DNA of 64,000 bases from Oscillatoria nigro-viridis PCC 7112 (GTDB taxonomy: Bacteria > Cyanobacteriota > Cyanobacteriia > Cyanobacteriales > Microcoleaceae): the NCBI RefSeq assembly GCF_000317475.1, contig NC_019729.1, positions 3,486,501 through 3,550,500 of the forward strand, in the 5' to 3' direction. Under the pieces are notes generated by a model. That model was not told the DNA's origin. It saw only the letters and a program-made list of their open reading frames with translations, and made no database searches. A program made the position numbers and the translations under genes. Shown here one piece after another: positions 26,427 through 35,520 of the stretch. Positions within the stretch are counted from its first letter, which is position 1. Each line of letters begins with the position of its first letter.

Positions 26427-28706
26427 TTAATTTTTCAAGCGATACAGCACCGACTCAGTATTAAAATCTTTCCCGAAAACTGGTTGCAGCGGGCCCTGGG
26501 CACTTGTCAGCCAAGATAAAGCTTTTCTGGTAGCTGCGTTTGTCTCAGTCAGGGGCCCGAATCCTACAGTCGTAATTTTATTTTGCCGGAGTTTGTCAAT
26601 CCATGCCGAAAGTCGATCGGCTCTAAACGGTACATATAAAACTTTTCTGTCCAAATTTCTCCCGTAAAACAGGTAGCTGCGCGAACTTAAACAGAAGCCT
26701 ATTCTTTCATCAGGTACTGTATTTTTATCAATATATTCGTAAATACCGCGATACAGTTCGGTGCGTGCAAAATCTCGCTTTTCCCTCCAATGACCAATTA
26801 CTAACAATCCTATACAGACACCCATTATCACTATGTAAATCGATTTCTTGCGGGTGGGAAATAGATGATCCAGCCATCCTAAGCCGGGATTGATTTTCAA
26901 CAATATTGCAGCCAGCGTCACTGACACAAGATAAAATAGCGGATATGGTAATATATATTGCCAACTCGGAGCTAATATTTTCCAGATACTATTAATAGCT
27001 TCTCTTGGGTTAGACTTCAAATTGTCAATCAACAAACTCCCCCAAACAATACTATCTCCGGTGAAAGAAGCATTTTTAATATAATCAAAAATTGTGTTGC
27101 TAGTAATTCCGCAAAAACCACTAACCAAAACCACTGCCAGAATAAATTTATTTTGAGTTTTCAAGAGAGTTGCTGTAGCTGCGGCGGCGATGGCGAGTAC
27201 GCTTAAAAAGGGAAATCCGTATCTGAGGTTAAAACCGAGTATAGGGCTGAGTTGGCCGATCGTCTCTCCGACAGTACCGGAGGTGTAAGGTGTAATTAGA
27301 TAGAGAATTCCCGTGCTGGCGAGAAGTATAATTAAAATAATATTATTTTGATTGATTATTCTAGTTTTACCCTGGATAAAAGCCAGAGGTGCTGCCAATA
27401 CCTGAAGCGCGATCGCCAGAAAGGGCAGTTGCAATCTAATGATAATTTGTAAGCCGACAGTTTGCCAGTGGGAAATATTGCTGGGATTAAATTGAGCTGC
27501 TAAAGTGCTTTGCCAAATCTTTAGAAGTGGCGAAGCGGGCTGCTGCTGTACCGGAGGTATTGGTGCAGCTATGGGAGACGGTAAGGAAACAGGCTCTAAG
27601 GGAACTTTAAGAGCGCCGACTTCGCCGACAGGATAATTGATTTGCAGCAAGTTTCTCGCATACCAAAAACCTCCTAAAAGCAAGCAACAAGCTATGCCAC
27701 ACAGCAAGACTGGTTTGATAAAGTGGCGAATTCTAAAATTGGCTGGGGCGGATTTTTTATTAACTGCGAATCTTTTAAGTTCTAATATTGCTAATCCTCC
27801 TAAAAGTGAGGCAGCATAGACTATCCCAGTGATTTTTATTCCGGCTAGCATTCCTGCGGCTGCCAAAAATAGGGAGAGTTCCGATTGCGCTCTGCTGCTA
27901 TGATAGGATAAACCTAGATACAAACCGACTGTAAATATTGCAGCTAGCGGTAAGTCGGGCTGAATGGTGTTAACTTGGTTGAGCATCATCGGTACTGTCA
28001 ATACTAAAGATGCTGCTGCCATACCGTGAATTCGGGTTGCTCCAAATTTTATGCTTAATAGATAGACTGCAATTCCCTCAAGTACCCACGCAATTAGCAG
28101 GGGGAAAGCTGCCAGAAAATCTTCTTTGAAGGGAAGCACAAACAAAGCAGATAAAACGTGCCAATTGTAGGGATATACTCGGGCTTGTTCTTGTTCAAAA
28201 ATCCAATTCCCCGCAGCATCTAATAATGTAAATGAATGGGTTTGATACCATCGGGCGATCGCAGGCAGGTGAAACCACAATGAATCATAATTGGTTGTGG
28301 GTTTGGTTGCGAGAGTTTCCAACAGCACAACTCCTGCAACAGCGGTGGCAACAATAATTAGCGATTCTGCTTTGCCCAAAGGTTGCTTGAGTTGGGGAAT
28401 CTGCCACTGCGACAAGGTAAAAGTTTTGTGGTTTTTTGTATAAATCAGGATGAAGCCGATCGCACAAATCAGAATTTCTGCTACAATCACCGCAGAAATA
28501 TTTAGTCGATCGGCACTTCCTAAAATTAAGCCGATACAAACTTGTGCAATGCTCCATCCCGTCAGGAGTACGAGGAGAAAATGGGGAAATGAATAGTTAT
28601 TGTTTTCTTTCTGATTCTCGAAGGCAAGAGACAAGCTTAAGGGAATCGGGCCGACTAGAATAATCAGAAATAAACTTAATTCCCACAAATGCTGCGCTAT
28701 TAGCAT
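26427..28706 (-). CDS. Multi-span membrane glycosyltransferase (GT-C / family 39-like)
   Basis: The product has about 759 residues. Numerous transmembrane helices span the protein. A DSLWFHLPAIARWYQTHSF segment after the third or fourth helix corresponds to the conserved loop of cyanobacterial GT39-like proteins, which use polyprenyl-phosphate sugars outside the membrane. I start it at the ATG at 28706 (MLIAQHLWELSLFLIIL). The longer frame to 28799 crosses a CTCGTTAC/GTAACGAG palindrome and is less credible. It precedes the GT2 gene by 12 bp, so the two proteins probably act in one pathway. The glycan is unknown. Confidence 0.8.
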   Translation of the reverse strand: MLIAQHLWELSLFLIILVGPIPLSLSLAFENQKENNNYSFPHFLLVLLTGWSIAQVCIGLILGSADRLNISAVIVAEILICAIGFILIYTKNHKTFTLSQWQIPQLKQPLGKAESLIIVATAVAGVVLLETLATKPTTNYDSLWFHLPAIARWYQTHSFTLLDAAGNWIFEQEQARVYPYNWHVLSALFVLPFKEDFLAAFPLLIAWVLEGIAVYLLSIKFGATRIHGMAAASLVLTVPMMLNQVNTIQPDLPLAAIFTVGLYLGLSYHSSRAQSELSLFLAAAGMLAGIKITGIVYAASLLGGLAILELKRFAVNKKSAPANFRIRHFIKPVLLCGIACCLLLGGFWYARNLLQINYPVGEVGALKVPLEPVSLPSPIAAPIPPVQQQPASPLLKIWQSTLAAQFNPSNISHWQTVGLQIIIRLQLPFLAIALQVLAAPLAFIQGKTRIINQNNIILIILLASTGILYLITPYTSGTVGETIGQLSPILGFNLRYGFPFLSVLAIAAAATATLLKTQNKFILAVVLVSGFCGITSNTIFDYIKNASFTGDSIVWGSLLIDNLKSNPREAINSIWKILAPSWQYILPYPLFYLVSVTLAAILLKINPGLGWLDHLFPTRKKSIYIVIMGVCIGLLVIGHWREKRDFARTELYRGIYEYIDKNTVPDERIGFCLSSRSYLFYGRNLDRKVLYVPFRADRLSAWIDKLRQNKITTVGFGPLTETNAATRKALSWLTSAQGPLQPVFGKDFNTESVLYRLKN

Positions 28707-28740
28707 AAGCTGCAAGTTACCATTTTTTATCAGTTTTTCC

Positions 28741-28775
28741 TCGTTACCCGAAAGATCCCGGTAACGAGGAAAAGC
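28741..28775. repeat. CCTCGTTACC hairpin
   Basis: CTCGTTACCC-gaaagatc-CCGGTAACGAG forms a short inverted repeat just before the membrane glycosyltransferase gene. It may be a regulatory hairpin or a terminator of the upstream M23 transcript. Confidence 0.5.
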
Positions 28776-28873
28776 AACGAACACGCGAGCTCGTTGCACA
28801 AAACATAAATTTTCTTGTGGGGCGCGCTTTTCGACCGTTCCACAAGAAAATTTATCTAGCCAATCCCCAATTT

Positions 28874-30667
28874 TTACCTGCTAGCTTGCTTCTGAGTTTT
28901 GGGTTTGACTGCTTGGGCATCTTTGGGCTTAGAAATCTCAGCTTTTAACAGTTCGGGGAATGGCGGCTGGAGGTTGTGAACTTCGATGTCCATTCCCAGC
29001 GGCAGAGGGGGAAGCTGAGGCAGATCGCTTTCCAAATCCTTGAGTCCGCTAGCGGTTTGTATTTCCACCATTTTCGGCATTTGGGGTACTTTGGCGGTTT
29101 CCAAAGTGCCGATCATTTTTGCCAGAGCGAATTCTAGCTGAGAGCCCGGGTCGATCGCCACCCAACCCTGGTCAGTCATTTGCCGAACCTCGAAGTGGAG
29201 GTGAGGCCCTGTAGACATTCCCGTACTGCCGACGCGGCCGATGGTCTCTCCCTGTTTTACCCACTCTCCCGGTTTCACAAACAGTTCCGAAAGGTGGCCG
29301 TAGAGAGTTTCCTGAGACTTTTTGCTGTGGTTGAGAACCACAGTCAAACCGTAGCCGCCCAACCAATCTGCGATCGCCACTTGACCCGCATAGGCCGCCA
29401 GTACGGGCGTTCCCATCGGCGCCCCCAAGTCTGTTCCGGTGTGAAACCTGCCGTAGCCCATAACCGGATGAGTCCGCCACCCAAACGGCGAAGTAATTTC
29501 CGCAGCAATAGATAGCGGAAACAGCAAGCTGGTGTTGCCATTTCCGGGCAGGCCTGCAGGACGCGGCGTGAGATTGTAGTAAGCAAAACCGGTATTGCTG
29601 CCGCTGCTGACACTAACCGCACCGACTTGAACGGGCCCGAGTCCCATGCTGGGCGCTGGAGCGCCGCCGCCGTAAGATGCAGATCCGGCATAATACCCAG
29701 CGTCTGCGGAGTATCCAGTGTCTGCGGAGTAGCCGATGTTAGCAGCCGAGTAGCCGGTGTCTGCGGAGTATCCAGCGTTAGCCGAGTAGCGCGGGGGTGC
29801 GTAAGCAGATTCCGGTGGGTTTGAATCCCTCCAAACCTGGCTTCCTATTTGTTGAACGGCTTGACCGAGTTTACCCACAGGATTCCCGCTACTATTTCCC
29901 GCAACAGTTTCTCGAACATCGCCCGGAAGGCTTTCTGGCCGATTTCGAGGAGGAGGGGCTGCAATATAACGGTCGTCTGCGATCGGAGTTTCCTGTCTGT
30001 AGTTGGGTTCTCCTGCATCTGCCGTCACCGGCTCGGAAACAGGAGGAGGCGCACACAAACCGTCAACTCCTTGGCAGCCGTTCGATCGTTCTGCAAACTC
30101 TATTCTGGTTGGCGCTTCGTACTCGCTGGTAGCGCCAACGCTGTAGTCTGTGTGGTCGATTTCAGCGTGCGCTGGGTTAACTGGCGCTTCAAAAGGCGGC
30201 TCCTGGGCCGTCGCTTCGGGCAGGGGAATCAGCGCGGGTTCCGGCAGATAGTATTTGGTCGGAGGTGGTTCGCTGGCGTACTCGGGCTCTGACGGCGGTT
30301 TGGCATCGAAAGGCTCGGACTGCGGAACTTCTGCCTGCGGTGCAGGGTCTGGTTCTGGCGACCCTTGGCTGTATGAGGGTTCTGGGGGCGGGAGAGGAGC
30401 TTCAAATAATGGCTGGAGGTCTGCTGCGCCGGGGACGGCTTGTTCTGCTGGCGGAGTTTCGGCTTGAGCCCAAACTACGCCTTTGCTGAGCAGTCCCAGA
30501 CTGGCAAGGCAACCCAGTCCCACCAGCAGTGAGCGATCGGACAAAAGGCGCGATCGAGTCGGGACGCCTGTAGGGTTCTTTTTTTGCTGTTTGGTGTTCA
30601 AAGGGGCTGTTATTTGCTTGTCTGGAACTGGTTTCACGATTTTTTTTCCCAACTCAACAGGGGGCAC
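28874..30667 (-). CDS. M23 family metallopeptidase (murein endopeptidase-like), proline-rich linker
   Basis: The product has 597 residues. A membrane segment or signal lies at about 45-66 (LLVGLGCLASLGLL...VVWAQA). A long Pro/Glu-rich linker (about 70-290) follows, then tandem YSADTGYSA-type repeats (294-327). The LytM/M23 domain (about 385-495) keeps the zinc site RFHTGTD (H409, D413), catalytic YGHLS (H458) and PHLHFEV (H489, H491), so it should be active in cutting peptidoglycan cross-bridges outside the cytoplasm. Start at GTG 30667, about 14 bp from the right end of the TnpB element, which may have replaced its native promoter. Confidence 0.9.
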   Translation of the reverse strand: MPPVELGKKIVKPVPDKQITAPLNTKQQKKNPTGVPTRSRLLSDRSLLVGLGCLASLGLLSKGVVWAQAETPPAEQAVPGAADLQPLFEAPLPPPEPSYSQGSPEPDPAPQAEVPQSEPFDAKPPSEPEYASEPPPTKYYLPEPALIPLPEATAQEPPFEAPVNPAHAEIDHTDYSVGATSEYEAPTRIEFAERSNGCQGVDGLCAPPPVSEPVTADAGEPNYRQETPIADDRYIAAPPPRNRPESLPGDVRETVAGNSSGNPVGKLGQAVQQIGSQVWRDSNPPESAYAPPRYSANAGYSADTGYSAANIGYSADTGYSADAGYYAGSASYGGGAPAPSMGLGPVQVGAVSVSSGSNTGFAYYNLTPRPAGLPGNGNTSLLFPLSIAAEITSPFGWRTHPVMGYGRFHTGTDLGAPMGTPVLAAYAGQVAIADWLGGYGLTVVLNHSKKSQETLYGHLSELFVKPGEWVKQGETIGRVGSTGMSTGPHLHFEVRQMTDQGWVAIDPGSQLEFALAKMIGTLETAKVPQMPKMVEIQTASGLKDLESDLPQLPPLPLGMDIEVHNLQPPFPELLKAEISKPKDAQAVKPKTQKQASR

Positions 30668-30687
30668 AAGGATCTCGAATTGACAAC

Positions 30688-30712
30688 TCCTCGGCCCGAA
30701 GGCACGAGGATT
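30688..30712 (-). ncRNA. Putative omega-RNA 3' hairpin / right end of TnpB element 1
   Basis: Just after the tnpB stop (minus strand) a hairpin reads CCTCGTGCCTTCGGGCCGAGG and is followed by AGTTGTCAATT. The second TnpB element carries the equivalent hairpin and AGTGTCAATT at 58.97 kb. In IS200/IS605-type elements this region is the 3' end of the guide RNA, with the guide beginning past the element's right end. The exact boundary (near 30680) is inferred. Confidence 0.5.
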
Positions 30713-30739
30713 CTTGGTTCATTGGGACTACTCATGTAG

Positions 30740-31918
30740 CTAGCCCTCCCCAAAATTCACTGCGATTTGCCCAACCGCTGTATATCCGCGCTGCAACACC
30801 ACTTGCGCGGCTGCCACATCTCGATTCGTTTCATAGCCACAGGTTTGACATCTATGTACCCGTTCGGATAGTTCTTTTTTGCCTGTATGAGTTTGACATC
30901 TGGGACAAGTTTGACTTGTTCCGTTTGGGTCTACTTTTGCAAAGTATGCACCTCGCTGAAAGCAAACATGACCCAAGATATTCAGGAACTGACCAAACCC
31001 GGAATCAAGCGTGTGCTTGCTCATCATTCCGGCTGACATTGCTTTGAGGTTTAAGTCCTCAGCAAATATTGTTTGGGCCCAGGTACATAAATGATGTGCG
31101 GTTTTGAAATGAAAGTCTTTGCGGCTGTTCGAGATGTATTCGTGGTGCAAGGCTATTTGGTGTTGAATTTGACGAAACTTCCTAGAACCTTTTTTCTTGC
31201 GCTTGAGTTGACGTTGCAGCAATTTCAGCTTGCGTTGTCCATCCACAAAAAATCTAGGTCTATCAATCAATTCACCATCAGAAGTTGCCAAAAAATGTTT
31301 TAACCCTAAATCAATCCCTAATCCATGCCCTGAAGGTGAGGCTTGAGGCACTGCGACATCACATTGCAAACTGAGCATGGCTACGTAACCAGAAGCCCTC
31401 TTAACAACGCGAATTTGCTTGACATCAAAGCCTTGAGGGATTGGACGCGACAGGTGCATTTTTACCGGGCCTATCTTGGGCAGGTTGACCCAATCGGCAC
31501 CATCAAATCGTTTAACGGATTCTAGATTCAATTGAGGGAACACAAATGAGCGCATCCGCTTTTTGAATCTAGGAAAACCGTGTCCTCGTTCCCACATCGC
31601 CACAAACGCTGCCTCTAGTTGGCGCAACGCCTGCTGCAAGACATGGGTGTGAGGCAGTTTCAACTCAGGAATTAACTTCTTTGCTTGGGCCAATGATTTG
31701 CATTGACGGGCAAAGGTTGGACGCGGTGCATCATCCGGGATAATGTATTCCTGCTTAATGCTGCACGAGTTGATATCACACTTACGAGAATTAACCCAAT
31801 CTTTTCGTTCTCGCAATCCAAAGTTGTAGACCTTGCGGCAAATATTGAGCCACTGGTCGAAAGTTTGGCGTTGCGCGTCGGTAGGAATGAGCTTGTATTC
31901 GTAGGTGAGATTTAACAT
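30740..31918 (-). CDS. tnpB: TnpB RNA-guided endonuclease of an IS200/IS605-like element
   Basis: The product has 392 residues. The RuvC-like catalytic positions are visible in GIDLGLKHFLATSDG (first Asp), EDLNLKAMS (Glu) and NRDVAAAQVVL (last Asp). A zinc ribbon CPRCQTH...CQTCG lies between the last two. All catalytic residues are present and the length is complete, so the protein is probably functional. No TnpA transposase accompanies it, so it is a non-autonomous unit. The left boundary is not clear; the upstream minus strand has a TGAATAAAcagcaccgcaTTTATTCA hairpin about 40-60 bases before the ATG. Confidence 0.95.
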   Translation of the reverse strand: MLNLTYEYKLIPTDAQRQTFDQWLNICRKVYNFGLRERKDWVNSRKCDINSCSIKQEYIIPDDAPRPTFARQCKSLAQAKKLIPELKLPHTHVLQQALRQLEAAFVAMWERGHGFPRFKKRMRSFVFPQLNLESVKRFDGADWVNLPKIGPVKMHLSRPIPQGFDVKQIRVVKRASGYVAMLSLQCDVAVPQASPSGHGLGIDLGLKHFLATSDGELIDRPRFFVDGQRKLKLLQRQLKRKKKGSRKFRQIQHQIALHHEYISNSRKDFHFKTAHHLCTWAQTIFAEDLNLKAMSAGMMSKHTLDSGFGQFLNILGHVCFQRGAYFAKVDPNGTSQTCPRCQTHTGKKELSERVHRCQTCGYETNRDVAAAQVVLQRGYTAVGQIAVNFGEG

Positions 31919-32422
31919 ACAACCATTGTAGAGCTAACCTGAATAAATGCGGTGCTGTTTATTCAAACAACTCGCTGAGAGATTCCGAACCGAAATTCCC
32001 CTTAGAAGGGGGAGGCTTGTATCCCATTTTTTTGGTCGGGATCGAATGTATGGCCATCCTTGTCTTTATATACAGGCCTAACTGATTTTACCGGGCTTGA
32101 GGCAATTTTTTTTGCTAATAGAACAAGCTCAAATGCCTTACGCATTCAGTCGCGATCGATATCCGGTGTTTTTGATCCCGATGGCACTTGCCTAGAAGTC
32201 TGTGACGGCCACACTGATGATAGCGCTTTGGCGTTCCTCTATGTTAATTAGTTGCCTGTATTTCTCGGGTCATGCAAAATTTCGGCGCCGTCGGTCGTCC
32301 TCAAACCGCCGACCGATCGCGATTTTTTCCTGAAACCCGGCCCGATCTTTAAACTTCGCAGACAAAATTGTTGATTGTTTAGAATACAAGCTAAATGATT
32401 CGCTTGGGTAAGGATAGGTTTC
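31919..32422. other. Spacer with left side of TnpB element 1
   Basis: It contains the AATAAA-cagcaccgca-TTTATT hairpin (about 31943-31967), a CCCCTTAGAAGGGG hairpin (32008-32022), and AT-rich sequence. A plus-strand frame at 32060-32251 lacks a ribosome site and family resemblance. The divergent pgeF promoter should lie near 32350-32420. Confidence 0.5.
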
Positions 32423-33301
32423 ATGACTGTAGCTGGCGATCGCTTGACAAATTTTCCAGACTCTGAGTGCGCCGGAGGGGCTGACGGTATCAGTTGGGAC
32501 TGGCAGAGTTCTGAAGGCTTGCCCTATCTGACTTGCAGCTTGCTTTCTCGCTGGTCTCACGGCTTTTTTACTCGCGATTTCTCGCCCCAGGGGCCGATCG
32601 ATCTGACGGAGGTTCTCGAACCTGGAGCTAAGGTTTACCGACTCCAACAGGTACACGGCAATGCGGTACTTAAAACCACTGAGTTGTCCCCGGTTGCGGC
32701 TCCGGGCCCGGAAACCGCTGCCTCAAGCTATGCTGAGGCTGATGGCTTGGTGGCAGAGCGAGAATTGGAGGCGTTGTGGGTTTGCTCGGCTGACTGCGTG
32801 CCGGTGCTGATTGCTGACGATCGCACGGGACTGGTTGCGGCAGTTCACGCGGGTTGGCGCGGGACTGCTGCTAAGATATTACCAGAGGCGATCGCTCAAC
32901 TTGTGGCACAAGGCAGTCAACTAGAAAATCTGAAGATTGCTATGGGGCCGGCGATCGCTGGAGAGGTTTACCAGGTATCTGTGGAAGTGGCAGCGGAACT
33001 GGGAGCCACCATTGCTCCTTTGAGTGCCGTTAGTGCAACAGCCGACGGCATGCTAGAGTTTTTGCACCAACTCCCCGAAACGCCTGTCTTGGCCGATCCA
33101 GAACCGGGAAAGGTACGCTTGGATGTTCGCCTCTGCAATGCTCTGCAATTGCAGCAGTTGGGAATCGATCTTTCTCAAGTGGCGATCGCTCCTTTCTGTA
33201 CTTATTCTGACTCGGCTCGCTTTTTTTCGTACCGCCGCGATCGACTTAAAAAAGTCCAGTGGTCGGGAATTGTGAGTGCCAGCAGGACAAGTTCCTTCTG
33301 A
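32423..33301 (+). CDS. pgeF: Peptidoglycan editing factor PgeF (YfiH/DUF152, multicopper-oxidase-like)
   Basis: The product has 292 residues. Metal-binding residues are in QQVHGNAV, CSADCVPVLI and AVHAGWRGT, the family's His-Cys-His set. The core continues with IGPAI-like AMGPAIAGEVYQVSVEV and ends with a conserved F-x-Y-R (FFSYRRDRL). In E. coli the protein limits wrong amino-acid insertion into peptidoglycan precursors, and some relatives act as purine nucleoside phosphorylases. It is monocistronic in this window. Confidence 0.93.
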   Translation: MTVAGDRLTNFPDSECAGGADGISWDWQSSEGLPYLTCSLLSRWSHGFFTRDFSPQGPIDLTEVLEPGAKVYRLQQVHGNAVLKTTELSPVAAPGPETAASSYAEADGLVAERELEALWVCSADCVPVLIADDRTGLVAAVHAGWRGTAAKILPEAIAQLVAQGSQLENLKIAMGPAIAGEVYQVSVEVAAELGATIAPLSAVSATADGMLEFLHQLPETPVLADPEPGKVRLDVRLCNALQLQQLGIDLSQVAIAPFCTYSDSARFFSYRRDRLKKVQWSGIVSASRTSSF

Positions 33302-33544
33302 GGGCATTTGGGAGAAGGTAAAATTTTAGACGGCCCAGATAAAAATAAAAATCTTTGGATTCATTATTTTTTATTTACGAATGCCAAATGCCTTCTAGTT
33401 TCTACCTTCGTAAGGTTTGCTGGTTCCTGTTTTAAAGCACTAAAAACTAGCAGCAAAACTTTTGGGAAAGCGGCAGAGCCCCCGCCCCGCTTTCCTCTCT
33501 TGTTAAGATTGCTCTATAACGAGAGTCTTCAGCGGGTTATTACC

Positions 33545-34156
33545 ATGAGTGAGCCAACTCCCTATCAACTTCTTGAAGTCGATGAAGATGCTTCCTTTGA
33601 TGAAGTGCAAGAGGCCCGCACGCGCCTAGCTGAGCAGTACAGCGGTGACAAGAAACGTTTGGAATTGCTCGAAGCCGCTTACGACGCGATCCTCATGGAT
33701 CGCCTGCGGCAGCGACAGGAAGGTAAAATTAAAGTACCCGAACGCATCCGCTTTCCCGAACGGCTGACTCCCGCACCCCCAAGCTTTACTCCGTCTCCTC
33801 CTAGTGGCAGCCCAGCTTGGTTGCAGCGGCTAATCGATACTCCTAGTCGATCGGACATTTTGTGGCCGGCTGGGGTGTATGTGGGGTTAGGCGGACTGAC
33901 TATTTATCCGGCGGCTAATGATGGTTTACTACAGTTGACTCTGGCACTTGGGGTCGGCTCTTGTCTTTATTTTGTTAATCGCAAGGAACAAAAATTTGGT
34001 CGCGCCGTGCTGCTGACTGTGGCAGGCTTGGTTATAGGCTTGTTGCTGGGAGGCTTTTTGGGTTCTTTGGTCAGTCCGGCATTTATAACAACAGAGAAAT
34101 TTATCGCTTTGTTTACGTTTTTAATTCTGTGGCTGGTCAGCGGTTTTCTGCGATAG
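33545..34156 (+). CDS. CPP1-like protein (J-like domain plus transmembrane helices)
   Basis: The product has 203 residues. The N-terminal 65 residues resemble a degenerate J-domain (TPYQLLEVDEDASFDEVQEARTRLAEQY) without an HPD motif. A proline-rich linker (PAPPSFTPSPPSGSP) and three to four transmembrane helices follow. This is the layout of CPP1, which assists protochlorophyllide oxidoreductase in plants, and of its cyanobacterial relatives (DUF3353). I start it at the ATG at 33545. The same frame extends upstream to 33308, but that sequence has no homologous look. Confidence 0.88.
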   Translation: MSEPTPYQLLEVDEDASFDEVQEARTRLAEQYSGDKKRLELLEAAYDAILMDRLRQRQEGKIKVPERIRFPERLTPAPPSFTPSPPSGSPAWLQRLIDTPSRSDILWPAGVYVGLGGLTIYPAANDGLLQLTLALGVGSCLYFVNRKEQKFGRAVLLTVAGLVIGLLLGGFLGSLVSPAFITTEKFIALFTFLILWLVSGFLR

Positions 34157-34372
34157 TCAGTTGTCAGTTGTCAGTTGACAGTTGACAGTTGACAGCGGTT
34201 AATTATTGTTATTGGTTAATTGTTATTGCTTGGTTCGTAGGTTTTAGGTGTTAGTAGTTAGTTGATTGTTACCAATTAGCAATTACTAATTACCAATTAA
34301 CAATTACCAATAACTAATGACTGTTGATGGTTGACAACTGAAAACTGAAAACTGACAACTGACTACTGACTA
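34157..34372. repeat. Inverted heptamer arrays AGTTGTC / GACAACT with TTAATTG-type filler
   Basis: Tandem CAGTTGT/CAGTTGA heptamers at 34158-34195 face GACAACTGAAAACTGAAAACTGACAACT at 34333-34366. The middle is filled with TTGTTATTGGTTAATTG and AATTACCAATTAAC variants. The HAD gene's stop codon lies in the right-hand array, and the array separates two converging genes, so it may fold as one long hairpin. Confidence 0.75.
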
Positions 34373-35046
34373 TCTAAAATAATCTCCACTGCTTCGCTCA
34401 AATTGTTAGCAATTAAATCCGGTTGGTGCATTTCTAGTTGGGTGCGATCCCGAATGCCGCACAAAACACCAATTACCTTGACACCGTGCGTTTTTGCTGC
34501 TACGATATCTGCCTCCGTATCGCCAACCATCCAAGTGTCAGAAGCCGGCGGCAGTTCGGCGAGAGCTCTTGCCATCAACAGGGGCTTATCTTTGACATCC
34601 CCGGTTTTAACGTAATCGTTGGGGAGGCAATAGCGGCGGTTTTCTGGGAAAAATTGCCCTAAATTGCAGCGGTTGAAGGCTTCATCTAGTTCCCTAACGC
34701 GGCGCATGGTCATCACCGCTAAGTCTACTCCAGCGCGCTGCAGCTTTTCGAGAGTTTCCACAGCGGTGGGAACTGGTCGATCGTAAATCATGTAGGGTAG
34801 GGTGTGGACGGTTTGACGGCGTTTCTGGGCAAAATCGCGGGCTTGGGCTGCATCTAATCCTGAGAGGATGGCGATTTCGGTTTCGGGAACCCGCGCGCGC
34901 TTCATGTCCCAAAACTCGGCTTTGGGGAGTTCGCGCACTGGTTGGCCCGAACGCTGAGTCTCGGCGAGACACTGCTGGTAAACTCGGTAGTAGCGATCGG
35001 ACACGTCCATAATCGGGCCGTCAAAGTCGGTAATAAGTCTCAGCAT
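34363..35046 (-). CDS. HAD-superfamily hydrolase
   Basis: The product has 227 residues. HAD motif I appears as LITDFDGPIMD, motif II as AVMTMRR, the lysine of motif III as DKPLLMARAL, and motif IV as MVGDTEADIVAAK. The cap of about 80 residues is of the phosphoglycolate-phosphatase type. The substrate is unknown. The C-terminal two residues (SQ) and the stop come from the adjacent heptamer repeat. No close neighbour on the same strand. Confidence 0.88.
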   Translation of the reverse strand: MLRLITDFDGPIMDVSDRYYRVYQQCLAETQRSGQPVRELPKAEFWDMKRARVPETEIAILSGLDAAQARDFAQKRRQTVHTLPYMIYDRPVPTAVETLEKLQRAGVDLAVMTMRRVRELDEAFNRCNLGQFFPENRRYCLPNDYVKTGDVKDKPLLMARALAELPPASDTWMVGDTEADIVAAKTHGVKVIGVLCGIRDRTQLEMHQPDLIANNLSEAVEIILDSQ

Positions 35047-35520
35047 TTAGCAGAGTATTTTTAAGCTTTTATACAAATCCTTCGATACTATATCATTTAA
35101 AGGTAACACTTTCTTTACAAAAATTGACACAAATACCCAGGGGAGGTAAGGTCTATAGGAATGGTGCTAATTAAAGCAAAAATTTGAATTAAACTGTGCT
35201 GTTCCTCAACTTGAGCGGTTATCACCTATATCGGGGAATTTAAAATTAAAATGGGCCACACAAATAGTGTAAACCACTACATATTGTTCATAAAAATCAA
35301 CCTCAATCGAGGCTGATTTTGACTTCGTTTTCTCAAAAAATGTTGGTTCAATTAATATTTTGCCATCTGATTAAAATAAACAAAAACTGCTTGGAGAATC
35401 TAAACTGTACTGTTTCCATAAATTAGCCAGCGGTAACAAGTGATGACATCCGCCAGTGTAAAAATTCCCGTGATAAATAGCAGCCAAACAACAACTAACT
35501 TTACCTGCTAACCTTGGAGA
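35047..35520. other. Intergenic region with AAAATCA-CCTC hairpin
   Basis: The hairpin AAAATCAaCCTC-aatc-GAGGcTGATTTT lies at 35293-35320 and is not followed by a T run, so it is a weak terminator candidate. The remaining AT-rich sequence (about 200 bp before 35521) should hold the promoter of the diguanylate cyclase. No gene is seen. Confidence 0.5.
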
